A DNA stretch of 64,000 nt from Methylocystis sp. SC2 (GCF_000304315.1 NC_018485.1:3070501-3134500); one strand, 5' to 3'. Positions 9,335-18,681 are shown, counted from the stretch's first letter. The notes: generated by a model from the sequence alone, not told the origin. Program-made: numbers and translations.

Positions 9335-11497
9335 TCAGCATTCCACCAGGACATCTCTGTCGTCGTTGTATGCGCGTGCGGCGCAGGCGAGCGCGAAGGC
9401 ATATTCCAGCGCCGTGTCTTCAAGCGCTTCGAAACGGCCCGAGGCGCCGGCGTGGCCCGCGCCCATATGGGTGAACAGCAGCACGGGGCCGCCGCCGCTC
9501 ATCGTCGCGCGAAGCTTCGCGACCCATTTGAGCGGCTCCCAATAGGTGACGCGCGGATCGGTCACGCCGGCGATCGCGAGAATCGGCGGATAGTTCTGCG
9601 CGCGCACATTGTCGTAAGGCGAATAAGCGGCGATGCGATCATAGGCTTCGGCGCTGGCGATCGGATTGCCCCACTCCAGCCATTCGGGCGGCGTCAGCGG
9701 AAGGTCGTCGCGCAGCATGGTGTTCAGCGTATCGACGAAAGGCACGCTGGCGATGACGCCGGCGAACAGCTCCGGCGCCGCGTTGGCGACGGCGCCCATC
9801 AGCAGACCGCCCGCCGATCCTCCCTGCGCGACGACGCCGCCTTCGCGCGTGTAGCCGGCTGAGACCAGATGCCGCGCGCAATCGATGAAGTCCAAGAAGC
9901 TGTTTTGCTTCTTCTCGAGCTTGCCGTCCTCGTACCAGCGCCAGCCCTTGTCCGTTCCGCCGCGAATATGGGCGCGCGCATAGACGAAGCCTCGATCGAC
10001 GAGCGATAGCGCGTCTTCGTTAAAGCTCGCCGCGAGCGCGTAGCCATAGGCGCCATAGCCATAGAGCAGCAGCGGCGCGCCGTCTCCGCCGGGCGTGAAG
10101 TCGGCGCGATGCAAGAGCGTGATCGGCACGATTTCGCCGTCGCGCGCCGTCGCGAACAGGCGCCGCGTCACATAGTTCTTTGGATCGTGTCCGGAGGGAA
10201 TTTCCTGACGCTTGCGCAGGATGCGCGTGCGCGCAGCCATGTCGTAGTCGTAAGTCTCGTCGGGCGTCGTCATCGATGAATAGGTGAAACGGAGGACATC
10301 CGTATCGAATTCGAGCCCCGGGTCGAGCGACAGCGCATAGGCGTCTTCTTCGAAATGGATCGCATGTTCGTCGCCGGTCGCGAGCGCGCGGATGACGAGC
10401 TTCGGCAACGAGTTCTCGCGAAGCAGCCAGACGAGATAACGCGCATAAACGGTGAAGCCGTCGATCATCGCGCCGTCGCGATGGGCGACCACGTCCTTCC
10501 AGTTTTCGCGGCCCGGCTCGGCGAGCGGCGCGACGGAAATGCGAAAATCATCGGCGCCGTCGGCGTTGTTGCGAATATAGAGAAGGTCGCCATGCGGCTC
10601 GACGCCGTAGCGCAGTCGCGGTTCGCGCGGCGCGACAATGCGCGGCGCCGGATCGTCTTCGCGAAGGTCGATCAGCCAGCATTCCGTCGCGTCATGGCCG
10701 TGGATGGACACAATGGCGAAACGCTTGCAGCGGCTTTCATGCAGGCTGACGAACCAGGCGCTGTCGGTTTCCTCAATGATCAACGCGTCGTCGGCGGGAT
10801 CGGCGCCCACCTCGTGTCGAAACACCTGCGCGGTGCGATGGTTCTCGTCGATCAGCACATAGTAAAATGCTTTCGAATTGGCCTGCCAGACAATGGCGCC
10901 GTCGCTGTCGCTCACGACGTCGGCGCGGTCGATTCCCTCGCTCAGCGCCCTGGTGCGGATGTCGTAAAGCTCCGATCCCGCGTCATCGACGCTCCAGGCA
11001 AGCTGCGCGTGATCGGGCGCATGCGCCGCGTCGCCGATGTCGAAGAAATCGTGGCCCTTGGCGAGCGCATCGCCGTCGAGGAGCACGGTTTCGGCGCCGC
11101 CTTCCCGCGGCGTCCGGCAGTAGAGCGGATGTTCCGCGCCTTCATGAAAACGTTCGTAATAGGCGAAAGGCCCGTCGGGTTCGGGCACGTCGCTGTCGTC
11201 CTCCTTGATGCGGCCGCGCATTTCGGCCACCAGCGCTCTCCGCAAATTCTCGAGCGGCGCCATGACGCAATCGCAGTAAATGTTTTCCGCCTTGATCAGT
11301 TCGGCGATGTCGACGGGAAGCGCATCGGGATCGCGCAGCACCTCGCGCCAGTTTTTGGCGGCCAGCCAGTCGTAGGGATCATCGAGCACGCGGCCATGAA
11401 TGACTCTGCGCGTGTGGCGCTGCGCGGCGACGGGCGGCGCCGCGCCCGCGAGTTCGAATCGCCATTCCGATAATTTCGCCGCCGTGTCGCGGGCCAT
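9335..11497 (-). CDS. ptrB: Oligopeptidase B (S9A prolyl oligopeptidase family)
   Basis: 720-residue serine peptidase cleaving short peptides after basic residues. An N-terminal beta-propeller is followed by an alpha/beta-hydrolase domain. The catalytic Ser lies in GGSAGG (about residue 561), with a probable Asp in GVTDPRV (about 647) and His in GAGHAG (about 682). Family segments YGAYG and RGGTDKGWRW are present. No signal peptide is seen. The gene is convergent with the small exported gene at 9039 and divergent from the short membrane protein gene at 11650. Confidence 0.92.
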   Translation of the reverse strand: MARDTAAKLSEWRFELAGAAPPVAAQRHTRRVIHGRVLDDPYDWLAAKNWREVLRDPDALPVDIAELIKAENIYCDCVMAPLENLRRALVAEMRGRIKEDDSDVPEPDGPFAYYERFHEGAEHPLYCRTPREGGAETVLLDGDALAKGHDFFDIGDAAHAPDHAQLAWSVDDAGSELYDIRTRALSEGIDRADVVSDSDGAIVWQANSKAFYYVLIDENHRTAQVFRHEVGADPADDALIIEETDSAWFVSLHESRCKRFAIVSIHGHDATECWLIDLREDDPAPRIVAPREPRLRYGVEPHGDLLYIRNNADGADDFRISVAPLAEPGRENWKDVVAHRDGAMIDGFTVYARYLVWLLRENSLPKLVIRALATGDEHAIHFEEDAYALSLDPGLEFDTDVLRFTYSSMTTPDETYDYDMAARTRILRKRQEIPSGHDPKNYVTRRLFATARDGEIVPITLLHRADFTPGGDGAPLLLYGYGAYGYALAASFNEDALSLVDRGFVYARAHIRGGTDKGWRWYEDGKLEKKQNSFLDFIDCARHLVSAGYTREGGVVAQGGSAGGLLMGAVANAAPELFAGVIASVPFVDTLNTMLRDDLPLTPPEWLEWGNPIASAEAYDRIAAYSPYDNVRAQNYPPILAIAGVTDPRVTYWEPLKWVAKLRATMSGGGPVLLFTHMGAGHAGASGRFEALEDTALEYAFALACAARAYNDDRDVLVEC

Positions 11498-11649
11498 GGC
11501 ATCCTCCGCCGATTTCGTCAGAGGCTTTTATCACCGCGTGGCCCGCTGCGCAGCGATCTCTCGGGCGGATGGGAGCGAAGCAATTTGTAAATCAATCGCG
11601 CCTTAGCCTTGCGGCAATGACCTGTCCGCTTTTGGATAAGGAGCGATTC

Positions 11650-11820
11650 ATGCGTTACTCCCATGCTGCGCTCAGTCCGGTTTCCGTCGGCGAGCGAAGG
11701 ATTTCCCGCCCCAGCGACATTCCGGCGCGCCGCGCGTCCATGCTGCGCCGGCTCGCATGGAAGATCGTCTATGTGAGCTTCATCGCCGGCGCCGCGATCT
11801 ATGTGTGGTGGCGGCGCTAG
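11650..11820 (+). CDS. Short single-pass membrane protein, unknown
   Basis: 56 residues from ATG 11650, which has AAGGAG about eight bases upstream. The N-terminal half is basic and polar, the C-terminal half is one hydrophobic segment (IVYVSFIAGAAIYVWW) closing with Arg-Arg. The frame is open further upstream but lacks a better start. No family recognised; the short length makes it less certain than its neighbours. Confidence 0.5.
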   Translation: MRYSHAALSPVSVGERRISRPSDIPARRASMLRRLAWKIVYVSFIAGAAIYVWWRR

Positions 11821-11983
11821 GCGTTTTGGCGCTGCTGCGCTGCATCAAAGACAAACTGTCATAAATCGCCTAAGCTTGAGGCGTGGCCGACGAATATACG
11901 CGCTCGCGCGTGATGGAGTCGCGCCGCGACCTGGATCAACATGTGGCGTTGCGGCGCGCCTCGAAGCAAAGAAGAAACTTAAA

Positions 11984-12313
11984 ATGTTCACCAATATGAA
12001 AAGCATTGCCGCTGGCGTTTTTTGCGTCAGTCTCTCCTTAGGCGCCGCCGCGCTCGCCGAGCCGAAGGCGTCCACGCCGACTGACGCGCCGACCGCCTGG
12101 GCGCCGCCCGCCGAGATCGCGCCGAAGAGCGCCGCGCCTGCGGAAGCGCCCGCGCCAAGCGCTGAAGCGCCCGCCGCCGCTGCGCAGCCTGCGAGCGCCG
12201 CGCCGGTCAGGACGCATGCGGAGAGAGAAAAAGACTGCCGCGCGCAAGCCGACGCCAAAGGGCTTCACGGCAAAGACCGCAAGCACTTCAAGACCGACTG
12301 TCTGAAGGGATGA
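11984..12313 (+). CDS. Exported PsiF-repeat-like protein
   Basis: 109 residues. A signal peptide (to AALAEP) is followed by an Ala/Pro-rich linker and a C-terminal block EKDCRAQADAKGLHGKDRKHF ending in CLKG, which matches the PsiF repeat pattern (C-x-A-x-A-x-x-x-L-x-G-x-x-R-x-x-F-x-x-x-C-L) known from phosphate-starvation-inducible proteins of unknown function. AWAPPAEI before the linker resembles the tail of the protein at 8417. The 163 bases upstream show no other gene. An R2-unrelated paired-hairpin repeat follows at once. Confidence 0.7.
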   Translation: MFTNMKSIAAGVFCVSLSLGAAALAEPKASTPTDAPTAWAPPAEIAPKSAAPAEAPAPSAEAPAAAAQPASAAPVRTHAEREKDCRAQADAKGLHGKDRKHFKTDCLKG

Positions 12314-12348
12314 TCGGCGCGCCGGTCGCTTTCCGGCGGCCGGCGGCG

Positions 12349-12465
12349 CTAGAGCAGGTTCCGAAAAAGTTGACAGACTTTTTCGATGAGAACCTGCTCC
12401 AACGTTTTGATTTGGAGCGATTCCTTATCGATCACATGATTCCATGTGATCGGGAAGCGCTCTAG
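12349..12465. repeat. Paired-hairpin repeat family R1, copy 1
   Basis: About 117 bp, bounded by ctag at both ends. Hairpin one pairs gagcaggttc (12352-12361) with gaacctgctc (12390-12399); hairpin two pairs gatcacatg (12430-12438) with catgtgatc (12443-12451), with gagcg/cgctc arms outside. Other copies are at 49573, 58552 and 60922. The right end lies one base from the ispB stop codon. Confidence 0.9.
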
Positions 12466-12466
12466 T

Positions 12467-13477
12467 CTAGTAGACGCGGTCGATGCAGAAGTCGACGACT
12501 TCGAGCAGCGCGCTCTTCCAGGGCGATGCGGGAAAAATCTCCATCGCGTCGCGTGCGATGGCGCCGTAATGCGTCGCGCGCTCGATCGTGTCGTCGAGCG
12601 CCTTGTGCTTCTTCATCAGACCGCAGGCGGTCTCGACGTCGCCGTCCTTGATCTCGGCCTGTTCCAGCGTGCGCCGCCAGAACTCGCGTTCTTTTTCATT
12701 GCCGCGACGGAAGGCGAGCACCACGGGGAGCGTGATCTTGCCCTCGCGGAAGTCGTCGCCAATGTTCTTGCCGAGCTTGGCCGACGAACCGCCGTAATCG
12801 AGCGCGTCGTCGATGAGCTGGAAGGCGATGCCGAGATTCATGCCGTAGCTGCGGGCGGCCGCCTCGTCGGCCTTCGGCTTGCCGCCGAGCATCACCCCGA
12901 CTTCGGCCGCGGCGGCGAAAAGCTCGGCCGTCTTGCGGCGGATGACGCCCATATAGGCGTCCTCGGTCGTGGTCGTGTCCTTCGCGGCGTTGAGCTGCAT
13001 GATCTCGCCTTCGGCGATCACCGCCGCCGCCTGCGAAACGACGGTGAGCGGCGCGATGACGCCGGGCTCCACCATCATCTTGAAGGCGTGGCCGAGCAGG
13101 AAGTCGCCGACCAGCACGCAGGTCTGATTGCCCCACAGCATGCGGGCGGCGATCTTGCCGCGGCGCATGTCGCTTTCGTCGACGACGTCGTCATGGAGCA
13201 GCGTCGCCGTATGCATGAATTCGATGCCGGCGGCGAATTTCAGATGCCCATCGCCCCTGTAGCCGCACATGCCGGCGGTGGCGAGAACGAGCATCGGCCG
13301 CAGACGCTTGCCGCCGGCGGAGATGAGATGGTTGGCGACCTCGGGAATCGTCGTGACGTCGGAGCCCATGCGCTGAATAATCAGCTGATTGGTGCGCTCC
13401 AGGTCGGGCTTGATGAGTTCGAGGAGGCTGTCGAGGCCGGCGTCCTTTTTCTCATCGAGCGGAATGACGATACCCAC
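12467..13477 (-). CDS. ispB: Trans-polyprenyl diphosphate synthase (octaprenyl/decaprenyl type)
   Basis: 336-residue prenyltransferase building the ubiquinone side chain from FPP and IPP. The first Asp-rich motif DDxxD is at residues 96-100 (LLHDDVVDE) and the second at 223-227 (LIDDALDYGG); GGKRLRP near residue 55 binds IPP. Length and order match long-chain enzymes rather than FPP synthase. The stop codon abuts repeat R1 copy 1. The final product chain length cannot be read from sequence; many alphaproteobacteria make Q-10. Confidence 0.9.
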   Translation of the reverse strand: MGIVIPLDEKKDAGLDSLLELIKPDLERTNQLIIQRMGSDVTTIPEVANHLISAGGKRLRPMLVLATAGMCGYRGDGHLKFAAGIEFMHTATLLHDDVVDESDMRRGKIAARMLWGNQTCVLVGDFLLGHAFKMMVEPGVIAPLTVVSQAAAVIAEGEIMQLNAAKDTTTTEDAYMGVIRRKTAELFAAAAEVGVMLGGKPKADEAAARSYGMNLGIAFQLIDDALDYGGSSAKLGKNIGDDFREGKITLPVVLAFRRGNEKEREFWRRTLEQAEIKDGDVETACGLMKKHKALDDTIERATHYGAIARDAMEIFPASPWKSALLEVVDFCIDRVY

Positions 13478-13812
13478 GGACCCCCCTTAAGCCTTGCGCT
13501 TTGTCGCGGGAACTTACGGCTTTGGGATGGAGGCGGCAAGTCACGGCGGAGGCGGCGCGCAACCACCTCCCTTGAAGGGGAGGGTGGGGCGGCCCCCTCC
13601 CTGTCCCTCGCCCGCTTTGCGGGAGAGGGGACGCTCACGAGCGGCGCTGAATGGCGATGAATGGCGCGAACGCAGCGCGAAGCCGGCGCGGATAAAGCAG
13701 CGTCGCGATTGATGAAGCGCCGAGTCTTGCTCCCTCTTCCGCGAAGCGGGGAAGGGGGCCCGGCGCGACGCTCTTGCCCGCCGCGCCGCATCATGTGAGA
13801 TTTCACGCTCCT
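13478..13812. other. Intergenic region with GC-rich hairpins
   Basis: 335 bases between divergent ispB and the methyltransferase gene. It holds three GC-rich hairpin-like segments around 13562-13580, 13598-13637 and 13731-13758 (for example cctcgcccgctttgcgggag), typical of intergenic palindromic repeats. I see no gene; short open frames here show no recognisable protein features. Confidence 0.5.
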
Positions 13813-14490
13813 ATGAAAGACGCGCGTTTGGACGATTTTCTCGACGGACGCCTGCGCCTGCGTCAAAGCGCCGCCGGGCATCGCGCCGGCACGGACGCCG
13901 TGCTGCTCGCCGCGGCGACCCCCGAAGACCAGGAGGGCTTCATTCTCGACGTCGGCGCCGGGGCGGGCGCGGTCGGGCTGATGGCGGCGCTGCGCGCCCC
14001 TCGCGCGACCATTGGACTTGTGGAGATCGACCCCGAGTCTTGCGCGTTCGCGCGTGAAAACATCGCCGCAAATGCGCTTGACGCAAGGGCGACAGTTTAC
14101 GAAGCCGACGCGCTCGCCGCGAAATCGCGCCGCGCGGCTGGACTGATCGACGAAAAGGCGGCGCTCGTGCTCACCAATCCGCCGTTTCACGACGCCGGCA
14201 AAGTGCGCGTCACGCCCGACGCGGCCAAGGCGCGCGCCCATGTCGCCAGCGCGCCGCTCGTCGACTGGATGCGCGCCTGTCTCGCGCTGCTCGCGCCCGG
14301 CGGAAGTTTCGTGATGATTCACCGCGCCGACGCGCTCGCCGAATGTCTCGCGGCTGTCGAGGGCAGGCTAGGGGGCGTGTCGATCCAGCCCATTCACACC
14401 CGCGCCGAGGCGTCGGCGACGCGCATTCTTCTCGCCGGCGTCAAGGGCTCGAAAGCGCCGCTGTCGATCTTGAAGGCGATCGTTACGTAG
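13813..14490 (+). CDS. tRNA1(Val)-adenine-N6-methyltransferase-like protein
   Basis: 225 residues, class I methyltransferase of the small-domain (MTS) type. The SAM loop reads LDVGAGAGAVGLM and the catalytic NPPF motif of N6-adenine and related amino methyltransferases is in VLTNPPFHDA. The N-terminus RLRQSAAGHRAGTDAVLLAA matches the TrmN6/YfiC group that modifies A37 of a valine tRNA. ATG 13813 was chosen over an upstream TTG at 13774 because it begins at the family N-terminus. It diverges from ispB. Confidence 0.8.
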   Translation: MKDARLDDFLDGRLRLRQSAAGHRAGTDAVLLAAATPEDQEGFILDVGAGAGAVGLMAALRAPRATIGLVEIDPESCAFARENIAANALDARATVYEADALAAKSRRAAGLIDEKAALVLTNPPFHDAGKVRVTPDAAKARAHVASAPLVDWMRACLALLAPGGSFVMIHRADALAECLAAVEGRLGGVSIQPIHTRAEASATRILLAGVKGSKAPLSILKAIVT

Positions 14491-14515
14491 CGGTTTTCAC
14501 TACGATGCTGCCTCG

Positions 14516-14645
14516 CCTCACCCTCATCCTGAGGGTCCGCTTCGATCGGAAATCGAAGCGGCGTCTCGAAGGAGGAGGGTGAGGAAAGCTTATGGCTTCT
14601 CCTCCTTCGAGACGCGAGCTTCGCTCGCTCCTCGGGATGAGGAAG
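14516..14645. repeat. Palindromic intergenic repeat, family R3, copy 1
   Basis: Contains cctcatcctgaggg-like and tccttcgagacgc-like blocks in inverted arrangement and an inner hairpin of ccgcttcgat with atcgaagcgg. Related blocks recur at 23559-23785. It fills the gap between the convergent methyltransferase and radical SAM genes and may serve as a transcription end. Confidence 0.65.
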
Positions 14646-14676
14646 CCTGCGACGCGCTTGCGCGCTCGATAAGGGA

Positions 14677-16227
14677 CTACGCCGCGCGCTGCGACGCCGC
14701 GGGCGGGTTTGAGAGCTGCGGCTCCCAATAGTCGCCCTTGGCGAACATGTGCCGCGCCTGCGCATATTGGAACATGATGCGCGCGACGATGGTGATGGTC
14801 TCGGGCTTGCGCACGGCGGCGCCCCAGACCTTGTTCCACATGCGGCCTTCCGCCTCGCCCATCTTGCGCACGTCCATGCCGACCTGCATCGCCTGCTGTT
14901 CGACCTCGCGCAGCGATTTGGGATCGAAAGGCTGCGGCGCCGGCGCCTTGCGGTGGCGGCCGAAGGTTTGGATCATGTGCAGCATGCGTTCGCCGAAGGC
15001 GGCCGGGGCGTAGATCGCGTTGCAGAGATTCTGCATGCCGTCATGCAGCTCCTCCATGCTCATCGTCTGGCACTGGATGTTGGAGCTCCACGGCACCGCC
15101 TGAGTCTCGACGCCGCCGGTGATGAGGCGGCCTTCGCGGGTGATGCGGTCGAAGAGCGGCGTGGCTTCCGACGCCATCAGCGCCCCGAGGCTGAAGATCG
15201 GGATCGGCGTCGCCATGGCGAATTCATATTGCTGGGCGAACACGCCGGGGCCGTCATGGTCGAAGCCGACGATCATGCCGCCCATCACCGACATGCCGTG
15301 GTCGATGAGCTTCTGGATTTCGTCGACGAGGCTGATCTTGAGATTCTGCCGTTTGCCGGTTTCGCGCAGGCTTTCGACATTGGGCGTCTCGATGCCGACG
15401 AAGACCTGCGTCAGGCCCGCCGCGACGCACATGTCGAGCAGCTCCTCGTCGCGCGTCGCGTCGATGGAGATCTGCGTGACGAACTCCATCGGACGATCGC
15501 GGCGCCAATGCGCGATCGCCGCGAGCAGCTCCTTGCAATGCGCGCGGTAGGCGGTGAAATTGTCGTCGGCGAGAAAAGCCGTGCGATAGCCCGCCGCCCA
15601 GAGCGCGTCGAGTTCGGCGAGGACGTTGGCGATCGGCTTGTGGCGCTGCTTGCGCCCCAGATATTGGATGACGTCGCAGAATTCGCATTCGAACGGACAG
15701 CCGCGCGAGGTCTGCACCGCGCCGAGAATCGCGCGGTCGTTGCGATACAGGTCCCAGCGCGGCGCCGGCGAAGCGGCGAGCGACGGCTTGTCGCCGACAT
15801 AGCCGTCCTTCGGCTTGCCGGCGCGAAGATCGGCGAAGAGCTCGCCGGCGATTTCCTCGATCTCGCCGCTCACCAGCACGTCGCAGTGGTCGCGCAGCCG
15901 CGCCGGCGACAGGCTCGCATAGGGGCCGCCGATGATGACCTTCTTGCCGCGGCGGCGGAACTCGTCGGCGATGGCGATCATGCGCCCGCGCTGGCTGACC
16001 TTGCCGGTGATCGCGACATAGTCGGCGGGATGGTCGAAATTCACCGGTTCGACCTGCTCCTCGCAAAGTTCGAAGGCGAAGTCCTTCGGGGCGAGCGCGG
16101 CGACGGTCGCCGTGGCGAGGTCCGCCATCATCACGCCGCCCGGCGCGCCGGAGGCCGCGAGCGCCTCGCCGCCGAAATAGGTTGGAAAATCGCCGGCGGG
16201 ATTGATGAGATAGATCGAAACGGTCAT
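14677..16227 (-). CDS. B12-binding radical SAM protein (DUF4070-like C-terminus)
   Basis: 516 residues. An N-terminal cobalamin-binding-type Rossmann region (IYLINPAGDFP, then VIIGGPYASL) is followed by a radical SAM core with the [4Fe-4S] motif C-x3-C-x2-C in SRGCPFECEFCDVI, and a helical C-terminal extension. Members include hopanoid methylases, tetrapyrrole-ring enzymes and others, so the substrate cannot be assigned. MTVSIYL (ATG 16227) gives the natural start of the B12 domain; an ATG at 16245 is possible, and neither has a strong ribosome site. Cobalamin genes elsewhere in the window could supply its cofactor. Confidence 0.8.
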   Translation of the reverse strand: MTVSIYLINPAGDFPTYFGGEALAASGAPGGVMMADLATATVAALAPKDFAFELCEEQVEPVNFDHPADYVAITGKVSQRGRMIAIADEFRRRGKKVIIGGPYASLSPARLRDHCDVLVSGEIEEIAGELFADLRAGKPKDGYVGDKPSLAASPAPRWDLYRNDRAILGAVQTSRGCPFECEFCDVIQYLGRKQRHKPIANVLAELDALWAAGYRTAFLADDNFTAYRAHCKELLAAIAHWRRDRPMEFVTQISIDATRDEELLDMCVAAGLTQVFVGIETPNVESLRETGKRQNLKISLVDEIQKLIDHGMSVMGGMIVGFDHDGPGVFAQQYEFAMATPIPIFSLGALMASEATPLFDRITREGRLITGGVETQAVPWSSNIQCQTMSMEELHDGMQNLCNAIYAPAAFGERMLHMIQTFGRHRKAPAPQPFDPKSLREVEQQAMQVGMDVRKMGEAEGRMWNKVWGAAVRKPETITIVARIMFQYAQARHMFAKGDYWEPQLSNPPAASQRAA

Positions 16228-16474
16228 GAGTGAACTCAATGGCATGTTGTTGTAATGCTATTTGATCTCGATTGGCGCGACAAGACGGATGCAAAAGGGT
16301 TGGCTGGCGCCGTCCAACTGAGCGCCTCGGCGCCCGCAAACATAGGATTCAAGCCCAAAAATCAGTTAGATCGACCACGAACCACGAGGCTGGGCCGGGA
16401 TCGCCCAACCTTGCGGCATGCCGTCCCGTCTCACTTCATGTCTCTTTTTTTGCAAGATGCGCGTCGCGGCCGGC

Positions 16475-16837
16475 TTAAAAATCGTCCAGCCCCAATTCCC
16501 GCCGCCGCCGCTTCGGCAAGTTTTGCGCGACGATGCAATGCGACTGGCGGACGTAGTCCTTCAGTTCGTTGTCGGAGAGGCCCGGCTTTGCGTAATGCTG
16601 AATCCACGTCATGCCGCGTGAGGCGAGGTAAGGCGCGCCGCGAAGACCGGGCCGCGCCTTCAGCATCTCGAAGGCGAGAGGGCTCACTTTGAAAGAATAT
16701 GCGGGAGCGTCATGCGCCCAGCCGCCAATGGCGAAGACCTTGCCGCCAACTTTCCAGACATGCGAGCCGCCCCATTGCACGACATGCGTCGTCGCCGGCA
16801 ATGCGCCGCAAAAAGCGTTGAATTCGTCATAAGTCAT
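16475..16837 (-). CDS. MmcQ/YjbR family protein
   Basis: 120-residue small protein. The pattern (MTYDEFNAFCGALPATTHVVQWGGSHVWKVGGKVFAIG) and the later RGMTWIQHY and ELKDYVRQSHCIV match the MmcQ/YjbR fold, described as a CyaY-like double-wing DNA-binding-like domain of unknown role. Length fits the family. It stands 15 bases or so from the DUF2778 gene region on the same strand but nothing suggests a joint function. The 247 bases between it and the radical SAM gene hold nothing recognisable. Confidence 0.8.
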   Translation of the reverse strand: MTYDEFNAFCGALPATTHVVQWGGSHVWKVGGKVFAIGGWAHDAPAYSFKVSPLAFEMLKARPGLRGAPYLASRGMTWIQHYAKPGLSDNELKDYVRQSHCIVAQNLPKRRRRELGLDDF

Positions 16838-16869
16838 TCGCGCCTCTTATGGCGCGACGAACGCCGCGC

Positions 16870-17937
16870 TTAGAGATGCGCGACGACGGCGAGCCGGCGG
16901 ACCTCCCCGCTCTTATAGGCGCGCAGGAAGGCCTGATAGTCCCGGAACGACACGCAGCCGTTCGAATCGCCGTTCGGGCCGAGCATGTAAGTATGCGCGA
17001 GAAGGCCGGCGCGGCCGAAGATCGCGCCCTCGCCGCCGACCGGCGTGAGGCGCAGCGCCTCGACGCCATGGAACAGCGCTTCGCGCGGCTTGAGATCGTA
17101 AAGATGCGGCGGCGTCGCGCCGCGCATGCGCAGATGGACGTAGCGCGGATCGTCGAGATGTTCGCGCAGGCCGGAATGCGCCTCGAGTTTCGCGCCGTTG
17201 GGCAGATAGACCGTATGCGACGAGATGTCGTAGACGGCGGTGTAGCGGTCGTAGCGCGCCGCAGGTCCGACCGCCGCGCCGGCCGCCCCGCCGAGGATGC
17301 CGGATTTCAGATCGGAAAGCGTGCCGCCGCCGTCGGTGGCCGCATAGGCGAGCGCCTGGCCGCGCGGCTGCTGCTGACGCGCCTCCTGCGCCGATTGCGC
17401 GGCGTCGCCGAGCCCGAAGAATTTCTCGAAGATCGAGCGGTCGTCCGGCCCCGAGCCCGGCACGACGGTGGTGCGCGCCATGCGGCGCAGCGATCCTTCA
17501 TAAAGGCCGCGATTGGCTACGGTGAGCTCCACCGGGCGGCGCGGCGGCAGCGGCGTCTCCTCCGCCGCGGCGAGTTGCGCGCCGTCGAGGTCCTGGCGCT
17601 CGGGAACGATGGCGGGCGGCGTTTGCGCCGCGGGCTGGATGCTGGCGTCGAGCGCGCCGCGCAGCGTCGGTTCAGCGAACGCCTGCGTCCGCCGCCGGCC
17701 GCCGAGGCCGACGATGGCCCCGTAGGGGTTTTGCGCGCCGGAGGCGCTTTGCGTGAGGGACGCCGCGGCTGTCTCGGAGCTGACGGTCGCCGGGCGCTGC
17801 GACAGCGCCCACCATCCCGCCGAGAGGCTCACCGCGAGCGCGACGCCGGCGATGACCAGATGAGACGAGCTCTTGCGAGAATAAATACGGCGATCCAAAG
17901 AAAGAAAATCGATTGGCGCACCGATCCCTTGCATCAT
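16870..17937 (-). CDS. Membrane-anchored DUF2778 protein (Tlde1-like L,D-transpeptidase fold)
   Basis: 355 residues. A short basic N-terminus is followed by one membrane segment (about 28-46), a long Pro/Ala/Gln-rich linker and a C-terminal DUF2778 domain. The catalytic-type motif H-x(10)-S-x-G-C is in HTYMLGPNGDSNGCVSF, with His about 315 and Cys about 328. In other bacteria this fold appears in type VI effectors acting on peptidoglycan, but the chromosomal membrane-anchored alphaproteobacterial form is widespread and probably acts on the cell's own wall. No secretion genes are nearby. Confidence 0.75.
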   Translation of the reverse strand: MMQGIGAPIDFLSLDRRIYSRKSSSHLVIAGVALAVSLSAGWWALSQRPATVSSETAAASLTQSASGAQNPYGAIVGLGGRRRTQAFAEPTLRGALDASIQPAAQTPPAIVPERQDLDGAQLAAAEETPLPPRRPVELTVANRGLYEGSLRRMARTTVVPGSGPDDRSIFEKFFGLGDAAQSAQEARQQQPRGQALAYAATDGGGTLSDLKSGILGGAAGAAVGPAARYDRYTAVYDISSHTVYLPNGAKLEAHSGLREHLDDPRYVHLRMRGATPPHLYDLKPREALFHGVEALRLTPVGGEGAIFGRAGLLAHTYMLGPNGDSNGCVSFRDYQAFLRAYKSGEVRRLAVVAHL

Positions 17938-18540
17938 CCGCCCCTACCTCCGATTTACTCTTCCGTCGCAAGGCTCTGAGCTTCGCTGACATTTGCGCGA
18001 AATCGCGTCAAAGTTCGGCGAAAGCCAGAACTGCACGGAACGCCTTCACATATTCTCACCAGAACTAAGCGGCCTTGCTTTGGCTGCTTTAGGGCGAATT
18101 CTTGTCCGCCGTTTACGGTAAAGACGAATAGTTAAGGCTTTGAAAACGCCGGCTTTCGCGAAATGTCCCGGCAGGGCGCGCCCAAGTGTGCCGCCGCTTT
18201 GGCGCCCAGATTGGCGCTCCGCCGCAGGCGCGCTTTGGTTAAGCGCGAGGGCGAAAGCTTCGCAGCTTCAAAGTCTTTCTGAAAAGGGGACGCGGTCTGA
18301 CTATTAGAAGCGCCAATCGGATGCAAGGTTGGCCGTAACGGGTGCGCCGAGAGGGGTCGGCGCAGTCGTGGGGTGCGACATGGCTGCGGGGGGAGATTTC
18401 GGAACGGCTACGCTGAGAAGGGCGGCCGCATCGCATGACGACATCAATGCCCAGCGCGGTTGGCGCCGAATTAAAGACCGGGACGTCCGACGCGGCGAGC
18501 CGAAAATTCGTCGGTCGATTTTCATAAGCGGGCAATTCCA
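17938..18540. other. Long intergenic stretch
   Basis: About 600 bases without a supported gene between the DUF2778 gene and the remnant at 18541. Base composition drops around 18060-18140. Short open frames on both strands show no protein features I trust; one contains TGAPRGVG, an SDR-like nucleotide loop, but its frame is not the one of the remnant. Confidence 0.4.
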
Positions 18541-18639
18541 GCCGATTCCATCGCCCGCGCGATTCGCTACGCGATCGAGCAACCGGCGGATGTGGATGTG
18601 AACCAGATCATGGTGTGCCCGACCGTGCAGGAGTTTTAA
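18541..18639 (+). pseudogene. 3' remnant of a short-chain dehydrogenase (SDR) gene
   Basis: The frame reads ADSIARAIRYAIEQPADVDV and then NQIMVCPTVQEF before a TAA stop. This matches the C-terminal end of YdfG-like SDR oxidoreductases, whose last 30 residues are well conserved. There is no intact SDR body upstream: the frame lacks the catalytic YxxxK region, so only the tail survives. It ends 43 bases before the AT-richer island, which suggests that the rest of the gene was lost when that segment was gained or rearranged. Confidence 0.65.
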
Positions 18640-18681
18640 GGATTTTGGGCGATGGCCGCGAGGTTGTGTGTCCGACTAGTA

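Noticed and set aside
13381..14322. Long minus-strand frame over the tRNA methyltransferase-like gene
   Set aside because: The plus strand has a good methyltransferase with SAM and NPPF motifs; the minus product is Arg-rich and unstructured.
14677..16227. Assignment as a hopanoid methylase (HpnP or HpnR)
   Set aside because: Only generic B12 radical SAM motifs are visible; substrate cannot be told without phylogeny.
14749..16233. 494-codon frame antisense to the B12 radical SAM gene
   Set aside because: Composition is that of an antisense mirror; the radical SAM cluster motif is intact on the other strand.
18304..18582. Minus-strand 92-codon frame, and TGAPRGVG on the plus strand as an SDR start
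   Set aside because: Frame differs from the SDR tail, and the sequence between has no SDR features; chance match not excluded.
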